A stretch of DNA of 10,490 nt from positions 1-10,490 of the forward strand of contig CALBME010000055.1 of NCBI GenBank assembly GCA_937896295.1, in the 5' to 3' direction. The translations under genes were made by a program, and so were the position numbers. Position 1 is the first letter of the stretch. Each line of letters begins with the position of its first letter. This stretch comes from an uncultured Micavibrio sp. (lineage in GTDB: Bacteria; Pseudomonadota; Alphaproteobacteria; Micavibrionales; UBA1664). The notes under the pieces are model-generated. The model was not told the DNA's origin. It was given only the letters and a program-made list of their open reading frames with translations, and made no database searches. Below, piece by piece: positions 5,465-10,490 of the stretch.

Positions 5465-7541
5465 GCGCTCCCCCTTCGTCATGACGCACCCCCACGCCAA
5501 ACGCGAAGCCGTGTTTGCGACGCTGTGCCTTGTCGTTACGTCTGCCCTGTACTGGAGGCTTTTCGACGACACCCTTCATAAAGTCTACGACAGCTATTTC
5601 TTTCCCAATCTTGTCCCGTTTTACGGCGGGTTGCTGTTCATTGTCGCCATTGCGCTGCTGTTCTACGCGTCGCTTCTTTATAATCTGTGCCTGATCGGCA
5701 ATTACCTGCGCCAGATGCGCGAACGTGTGCCGGATTCAGAGGAGGTTGAGCGTATTTTCGACAAGCCGGCGCCGGCGCTTACCGTGCTTGTGCCGTCCTA
5801 TAAAGAGGAGCGGCTTGTCATCTGGCAGACGCTGATGTCGGCGGCCCTGTCCGAATACCCGGCCAAGCAGGTCGTGCTGCTGATCGACAACCCGCGCGTG
5901 ACCAAAAACGCGGCCGATTTAAAACAGCTGGAAGATACCCGCGCCCTGCCCCTGGAGATGAATGCCCAGTTCGCCGCGCAGGCGGCCGTGTACCGGCAGG
6001 CCAAGACCGCCTATGAGGCGCGTGTCGCTGGTGGCGCACTCGACATTCCCGCCGAATGCGCCCGGCTTGCAGCGCTATACGACCAAGTCGCTGCATGGTT
6101 CGAGGGGCAGGCCCATGAATGCGCCGGCGGCGCACCCGTCGATACTTTGCCCTTCGACTTACGTTTCTTCGTCAACACGATTCTGCTGATGCCGGCGTCC
6201 GTGCATCGTGCGCGGGCCGCGCAATGCCGTTTGGCAGGCGACGTGACGCGTTCGTGGCTGGATCATCGCTACGCCATTCTGGTCAGCGTCTTTGCCGTTG
6301 AGTTCAGCAGTTTCGAGCGCAAGAAGTACGCAAACCTTTCGCATGACGCGAACAAGGCCATGAACCTGAACAGCTATATCCGGTTAATCGGCCATTCATG
6401 GAAAGAAGTCGAAAAAGACGGCCAGATTGTCCTGCGCAAGTGCCAGCCGCATGAAGCCAGCTTCACCATCCCGGCGGCCGATTACATCAACACCATCGAC
6501 GCTGACAGCCTGATGACGCACGATTACATGTCGCGTCTTGTCTATTTCCTGGAACAGCCGGAGCACGCGCGGGTCGCGGTGGCACAGGCGCCGTGTTCGT
6601 CCATTCCCGGCAGCCCCGTGCCGATCGAGCGTATCGGTAGCGCCGTCATCGACGTGCAGTATCATACCCATCAGGGATATACGTACTGGTATGCCAGTTT
6701 CTGGGTCGGTGCCAATGCCATGCTGCGCATGACGGCGCTTAATGCCATTCGCGAGCGCGTGCGCGTCGACGGCAAGACGGTCATGATTTATATTCAGGAT
6801 CGCACCCTGATTGAGGATACAGAATCGACCATCGACCTCGTTAAAAAGGGCTGGACGCTTTATAACTACCCCGCGCGCATGACGTACAGCGCCATGCCCG
6901 CCGATTTCGGATCGCTTCTGATTCAGCGCCGGCGCTGGGCCAATGGCGGCCTTATCATTCTGCCCAAACTTATCAATTACGCGTTCCGTGCGCCCAAGAA
7001 CCTGCGCCTGTTCAAGGAATTGTTCATGCGATTCAACTATCTGGCGATGACGACGCTAAGCATCGCGGTCATGTATCTGTTCGCGTTTTACAGTTTCAGC
7101 CCGCGCCTTAGTACGCATCTGCTGATACTGGCGAATATTCCGCTGACGCTGCTTTATGCGCGGGATCTGAAGGTGTGCGGCTATCGCTATAGCGATGTTT
7201 GGCGCGTCATGGCGCTTAACCTTATGCTGTTGCCCATCATTACGGCGGGCGTTCTGAAGCAGATGCAGCAGATTTTCACGGGCCGCAAGGTGCCGTTCAG
7301 CCGTACCCCCAAGGTCAAGGACCGCACCGGTGCGCCGGCGATCTATTATATCGTCGAGCTGGCGATGATTGGTTATTGCCTGTACATGGCCGTCGACCGG
7401 GCGCAGGCGGAGGAATGGGGCCAGATGGCGTTTGCGTGCATCAACCTGTTCCTGCTGGTCTATGCCCTGATATGGTTTATCGGCGTGCGACCGCTGACAC
7501 AGGATCTGTGGCTGTCCCTGCGGCGGCAGTTCGGTAAATGA
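5463..7541 (+). CDS. Membrane-bound processive-type family 2 glycosyltransferase
   Basis: A 692-residue GT-A fold enzyme of the cellulose/chitin/hyaluronan synthase type, expected to polymerise or extend an envelope or extracellular glycan from a nucleotide sugar on the cytoplasmic face. Two N-terminal helices (~17-33, ~52-75) precede the catalytic domain. Its motifs are LVPSYKEE (109-116), the first aspartate in LLIDNP (139-144), KAMNLN (298-303), the DxD in IDADS (345-349), IEDTEST (450-456) in the place of the usual TED, and QRRRW (488-492). Four to five C-terminal helices follow (~525-545, 551-566, 580-598, 625-645, 653-676), with an RKVPFSRTPKVKDRTG linker (608-623). The segment between Asp142 and KAMNLN is ~155 residues instead of the usual ~40-50, an insertion of roughly 110. 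No accessory synthase, PilZ domain or export gene adjoins it, so the product is unknown. ATG 5463 has only a weak binding site; ATG 5481 is an alternative. Confidence 0.88.
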   Translation: MRSPFVMTHPHAKREAVFATLCLVVTSALYWRLFDDTLHKVYDSYFFPNLVPFYGGLLFIVAIALLFYASLLYNLCLIGNYLRQMRERVPDSEEVERIFDKPAPALTVLVPSYKEERLVIWQTLMSAALSEYPAKQVVLLIDNPRVTKNAADLKQLEDTRALPLEMNAQFAAQAAVYRQAKTAYEARVAGGALDIPAECARLAALYDQVAAWFEGQAHECAGGAPVDTLPFDLRFFVNTILLMPASVHRARAAQCRLAGDVTRSWLDHRYAILVSVFAVEFSSFERKKYANLSHDANKAMNLNSYIRLIGHSWKEVEKDGQIVLRKCQPHEASFTIPAADYINTIDADSLMTHDYMSRLVYFLEQPEHARVAVAQAPCSSIPGSPVPIERIGSAVIDVQYHTHQGYTYWYASFWVGANAMLRMTALNAIRERVRVDGKTVMIYIQDRTLIEDTESTIDLVKKGWTLYNYPARMTYSAMPADFGSLLIQRRRWANGGLIILPKLINYAFRAPKNLRLFKELFMRFNYLAMTTLSIAVMYLFAFYSFSPRLSTHLLILANIPLTLLYARDLKVCGYRYSDVWRVMALNLMLLPIITAGVLKQMQQIFTGRKVPFSRTPKVKDRTGAPAIYYIVELAMIGYCLYMAVDRAQAEEWGQMAFACINLFLLVYALIWFIGVRPLTQDLWLSLRRQFGK

Positions 7542-7554
7542 AGTACGGAATATT

Positions 7555-7586
7555 AAAAAAGCGCGCCAGAAAGGCGCGCTTTTTTT
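7555..7586. terminator. Bidirectional intrinsic terminator
   Basis: GCGCGCC (7561-7567) pairs with GGCGCGC (7573-7579) around AGAAA. It is flanked by six A residues on the left and seven T residues on the right, so it works in both directions. It lies 14 bases after the glycosyltransferase stop and about 30 bases after the convergent esterase stop, and should end both transcripts. Confidence 0.92.
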
Positions 7587-7615
7587 AAGCGGTTCCTTTC
7601 AGCCGTATACATGGA

Positions 7616-8248
7616 TCAGCGTGCGGCGATGTTTCCTGCCAAGGTTTTTTTGATGATCGGCAGAATATTGGCAACCATGATATCCACCCCTTCCAGCGTG
7701 GGGTGAACGCCGTCGGCCTGATTGAGCCGGGGGTTCATGGCCACACCTTCCAGAAAAAAGGGATGAAGGGGGACGCCGTATTCCCGCGCCAGATCGGGAT
7801 AGAGATCATCGAAAGCCTTTTGATAATCCGGTCCCATGTTCGCGGGGCTGCGCATACCCACCAGCAGGGCCGGAATGTTCTGATCGCGCAGTTTCTTTAA
7901 AATCGCGCCGAGATTGGCCCGTGTGACTTTCGGGTCCAGCCCGCGCAGCATGTCATTCGCGCCGAGTGCGACCATGACGAGGGCGGGTTTGGGGTCCCCC
8001 GACACGGCCCAGTCGAGACGGGCGAGCCCGCCCGCCGAGGTATCGCCGGAAACGCCGGCATTGTCCACGCGCACATCCTGTCCGGACGCCTTGAGCGCGG
8101 TTTCAAGGCGCGAGGCAAAGCTCTGCCCGCCTTCAAGGCCGTATCCGGCTGTCAGGCTGTCGCCCAGTGCGACAATACGCGCAGGTTCGGCGGCCATGGC
8201 CATGACAGGCATGACCCAGGCCAGGCATAAAAAGATGAAATACCGCAT
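7616..8248 (-). CDS. tesA: TesA-type SGNH hydrolase (arylesterase / lysophospholipase / thioesterase I)
   Basis: A secreted serine hydrolase of 210 residues, the typical length of TesA (E. coli 208). Residues 1-20 form a Sec signal peptide (MRYFIFLCLAWVMPVMAMAA), so it acts in the periplasm. All four SGNH blocks are present: nucleophile Ser31 in ALGDSLTAGYG, Gly68 in NAGVSGDTSAGG, Asn98 in ALGANDMLRG, and Asp179/His182 in ADGVHPTLEG. E. coli TesA cleaves acyl-CoA thioesters, aryl esters and lysophospholipids; the natural substrate is unsettled, and lipid turnover is an inference. GGGAAAG upstream of ATG 8248 supports the start. It is divergent from the ABC transporter genes, the same layout as E. 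coli tesA / ybbA / ybbP, and it ends at the shared terminator. Confidence 0.93.
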   Translation of the reverse strand: MRYFIFLCLAWVMPVMAMAAEPARIVALGDSLTAGYGLEGGQSFASRLETALKASGQDVRVDNAGVSGDTSAGGLARLDWAVSGDPKPALVMVALGANDMLRGLDPKVTRANLGAILKKLRDQNIPALLVGMRSPANMGPDYQKAFDDLYPDLAREYGVPLHPFFLEGVAMNPRLNQADGVHPTLEGVDIMVANILPIIKKTLAGNIAAR

Positions 8249-8316
8249 TGTCTTTCCCGTTATAAGATTATCTTTTTGAGCAGCTTATCATATAGGGCGC
8301 GAGGGGTAACTTGGTC

Positions 8317-8982
8317 ATGGTGCTGGCATTAAAAGACATTCATCTGAGCCTGCCGGGGTCTGGCGGAACCGTGCCGATTCTTCACGGCGTTTCCATGTCG
8401 CTGCCTGCCGCCAAATCGGTCGCGGTTGTCGGGCCGTCGGGGTCCGGGAAAACATCGCTTTTGCTGATTTGTGCCGGTCTTCTGCGCCCGACGAGCGGGC
8501 AGATTGTTTTTGAAGACAGGGACATCAGCACCGCCGATGAGGGCACCCTTTCAGCCCTGCGTCGCGACCGGATGGGTATCGTATTTCAGAATTTCCATCT
8601 TATCCCGACCATGACTGCCGTTGAAAATGTCGCCATTCCCATGGAACTGGCGGGAATCGAGGATGCCCGCGACCGCGCCATGCAGACATTGAACAGCGTA
8701 GGACTGGGACACCGGCTTTCGCATTATCCATCGCAATTGTCCGGCGGTGAGCAGCAGCGCGTGGCCATCGCCCGGGCGCTGGTCATGAAGCCGCGGCTGA
8801 TCCTGGCGGATGAACCGACCGGCAACCTGGATCAGGATACCGGCCGTTCCATCATGGATCTTCTGTTCGAGCGTGTGCAGGCGCAGGGCGCGACACTGGT
8901 CCTCGTCACGCATGACCCCGCGCTGGCATCTGCCTGCGATATGCAGATCCATATAAAGGACGGCCGGGTGGCGCGCGCATGA
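8317..8982 (+). CDS. ybbA: ABC transporter ATP-binding protein, YbbA (LolD/MacB-like) type
   Basis: A complete 221-residue ATPase. Walker A is GPSGSGKT (39-46), the Q-loop is Gln91 in FQNFHLIP, the signature is LSGGEQQRVAIARAL (141-155), Walker B is LILADE (161-166) followed by PTGNLD, and the switch histidine is His199 in VTHD. FQNFHLIPTMTAVENV is typical of the LolD/MacB/YbbA group that pairs with FtsX-type permeases and powers mechanotransmission or lipid/lipoprotein handling rather than classical import. GAGGGG at 8301-8306 is 10 bases from ATG 8317 and 4 bases from a TTG at 8311 in the same frame, so the start could be TTG with two more residues. The stop overlaps the permease start as ATGA, implying translational coupling. 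Divergence from tesA supports assignment to YbbA. Confidence 0.9.
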   Translation: MVLALKDIHLSLPGSGGTVPILHGVSMSLPAAKSVAVVGPSGSGKTSLLLICAGLLRPTSGQIVFEDRDISTADEGTLSALRRDRMGIVFQNFHLIPTMTAVENVAIPMELAGIEDARDRAMQTLNSVGLGHRLSHYPSQLSGGEQQRVAIARALVMKPRLILADEPTGNLDQDTGRSIMDLLFERVQAQGATLVLVTHDPALASACDMQIHIKDGRVARA

Positions 8983-10490
8983 GCGCCGGGCTGGGTTTCC
9001 TTTCTGTGCGATATGCCCTGCGCGACCTGCGCGGGGCGCTTGGATCGTTTAGGGTGATGCTGATGTGCCTGGTGCTGGGGGTGGGCGCCATCGCATCGGT
9101 CCAGTTCATCAGCCGGTCGATGCTGGATTCCATCACGCGCGACGGGCGCACCATTCTGGGTGGCGATGTCATTGTTCGTAACCTAAACGTGCCGGCCACG
9201 CCGGCGCTGCGTGACTGGTTCGCAGGACGTCAGGGTTTTCTGAGCGAAAGCGTCGAAACCCGTGTCATGCTTTCGAATGCGCAGACCCAGGACAACACGC
9301 TGGTCGAACTCAAGGCCGTTGATGGAGCCTATCCCTTATATGGGCAGTTCGTTACGGATGCCGGCAACGATCTGCCGTCTCTCCTTGCGGATCAGGGCAT
9401 TGTTCTGGACCCGGCCCTGCGGGACAGGCTGGGGGTAAAGACAGGTGATGTCGTCCGGCTGGGGCAGGCGCAATTCACGGTGCGCGCCTTTATCACCAGC
9501 GAGCCGGACCGTGCAGGCGGCGCGCGTTTCGGACTGGCCCCCCGGGTCATTGTTTCGTATGCCGACCTGCCCGCCACCGGCCTGATCGAGACGGGGAGCA
9601 TGGTGGCCTATGACCTGCGGGTCAGGCTGCCCGGACAAACCGATTTCGAAGCCATGCGCGCGGCGCTGGAAAAGGATTTTCCCAAGGCGAACTGGCGGGT
9701 GACCGACGCCGACAATGCGTCGCCCCGTATTACGTCGTTCATCAAGCGGCTGATGCTGTTCCTGACGCTTGTCGGTCTTTCGGCGCTTTTGATCGGCGGA
9801 ATCGGGATCGGGAATGCGACCCGCGCCCATTTCGAAACGCGCATCAAAACCATTGCCGTTCTTAAAACACTGGGGGCGACGCCGCGCATGATCGAACGCA
9901 TGTTTGGGTTCCAGATCGCGCTGGTCGGTCTTCTGGGAACGGTGTGCGGGCTGCTTTTGGGTATGGTCGCGCCCTTTGCCGTCATGCCCGCGTTGTCGGA
10001 TGTACTGCCTTTTTCGGTGCAGCCGGCCCTGTCCGTCAGCGGGTTGATTGTACCGTTCATGTTCGGTCTTTTGGTCACGTTTGTTTTTGCGCTGTGGCCG
10101 CTGGGCGAGGCAGTGCAGAGTTCGGCACTAGAATTGTTTCGTGCGGCGGGACCTGCGCGTCCTGCGCCATCACGTGGGTTCAAGGCGGCGATACTGACGC
10201 TGGGTCTGACCCTTGCGGCACTGGCCATCGGCAGTGCACGGGATACGCGTTTTGCCATGTGGTTCGTCGTGGGCGCCCTGTTCTGCCTTGTCGTTTTCTG
10301 GTGCCTCGGACATGGGCTGGCATGGATAACAAAACACATGTCAGCGCCGCGACATCCGGCGCTACGGCTTGGTCTTCGCAATCTGCACAGGCCGGGCAAT
10401 GCAACGGCAAATACGCTTGTCTCACTGGGGCTTGGGCTTACCGTCCTGATGAGCATCACGCTGATCGAACTCAATCTACGGGACGGGATC
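8979..10490 (+). CDS. ybbP: YbbP-type FtsX/MacB-family ABC permease, 3' end outside window
   Basis: The frame is open from ATG 8979 to the window edge, giving 504 residues of a protein usually about 800-850 long. Order: N-terminal helix (~25-45, MLMCLVLGVGAIASV), a large periplasmic MacB-like core domain (~50-250), and an FtsX domain with three helices (~257-280, ~310-335, ~353-375) and the conserved cytoplasmic loop FETRIKTIAVLKTLGATPRM (285-304) that contacts the ATPase. Two more helices (~402-418, ~427-449) follow, then the start of the second half (LRLGLRNLHRPGNATA), typical of the duplicated YbbP architecture. The start overlaps the ybbA stop (ATGA), so they form one transporter. The substrate is unknown; the neighbouring TesA suggests lipid or hydrophobic-compound export. 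No frameshift is visible; it is incomplete only because the window ends. Confidence 0.9.
   Translation, partial: MSAGLGFLSVRYALRDLRGALGSFRVMLMCLVLGVGAIASVQFISRSMLDSITRDGRTILGGDVIVRNLNVPATPALRDWFAGRQGFLSESVETRVMLSNAQTQDNTLVELKAVDGAYPLYGQFVTDAGNDLPSLLADQGIVLDPALRDRLGVKTGDVVRLGQAQFTVRAFITSEPDRAGGARFGLAPRVIVSYADLPATGLIETGSMVAYDLRVRLPGQTDFEAMRAALEKDFPKANWRVTDADNASPRITSFIKRLMLFLTLVGLSALLIGGIGIGNATRAHFETRIKTIAVLKTLGATPRMIERMFGFQIALVGLLGTVCGLLLGMVAPFAVMPALSDVLPFSVQPALSVSGLIVPFMFGLLVTFVFALWPLGEAVQSSALELFRAAGPARPAPSRGFKAAILTLGLTLAALAIGSARDTRFAMWFVVGALFCLVVFWCLGHGLAWITKHMSAPRHPALRLGLRNLHRPGNATANTLVSLGLGLTVLMSITLIELNLRDGI

Noticed and set aside
9608..10474. Minus-strand open frame of 288 codons opposite the permease
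   Set aside because: The plus-strand FtsX-type permease is open across the whole region with conserved motifs; the antisense product is Arg/Ser/Pro-rich without domains.

Overview
The window looks like chromosomal DNA of a moderately GC-rich alphaproteobacterium. The evidence is the order COX3 - DUF983 - SURF1, a stand-alone SCP2-domain protein of about 100 residues, an MEP-pathway kinase (ispE), a PodJ-like polarity protein, and a tesA / ybbA / ybbP cluster. No ribosomal RNA or other strong taxonomic marker is present, so the genus is not resolved. I saw no CRISPR array, transposase, phage gene or toxin-antitoxin pair. Most of the window is housekeeping and cell-envelope genes.

Positions 1-2333. 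The first 147 bases are the last 48 codons of a TonB-dependent outer-membrane receptor. A COX3 gene (161-898) follows with a good ribosome binding site, but its first ~45 residues look like a Sec signal peptide where COX3 normally has transmembrane helices 1 and 2. Codon choice also changes near 265-300. The left edge is therefore either a real recombination junction or an assembly chimera. A hairpin plus T-tract (909-940) separates COX3 from the DUF983 protein (948-1310), which is followed directly by SURF1 (1313-1990). These three belong to aa3-type cytochrome c oxidase and its assembly. A small SCP2 protein (2273-1968, minus strand) overlaps the SURF1 3' end.

Positions 2312-5282. ispE (plus) has glutamate where the family has its catalytic aspartate. 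It converges, with a 4-base overlap, on a 623-residue bitopic protein (4962-3091, minus): cytoplasmic coiled coil, one membrane helix, four Sel1 repeats and a C-terminal peptidoglycan-binding domain, the layout of Caulobacter PodJ. Its probable intrinsic terminator lies inside the ispE coding sequence. Upstream is an AT-rich region with a 14-bp palindrome, then a tRNA-Gln(UUG) gene (5208-5282).

Positions 5283-7586. A membrane-bound, processive-type family 2 glycosyltransferase (5463-7541) carries an insertion of about 110 residues in its catalytic domain and ends at a strong bidirectional terminator. A possible 52-residue ORF starts head-to-head with it on the minus strand, the two ATGs sharing a CATG.

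Positions 7616-10490. A secreted TesA-type SGNH esterase (minus) is divergent from a YbbA-type ABC ATPase and a YbbP/FtsX-type permease joined by an ATGA overlap. The permease runs off the right edge. This is the conserved tesA-ybbA-ybbP arrangement, probably an envelope or lipid-related export module.

I did not find a convincing wholly new system. The best leads are the COX3 N-terminal junction, the PodJ-like protein, the glycosyltransferase insertion and the IspE active-site substitution.
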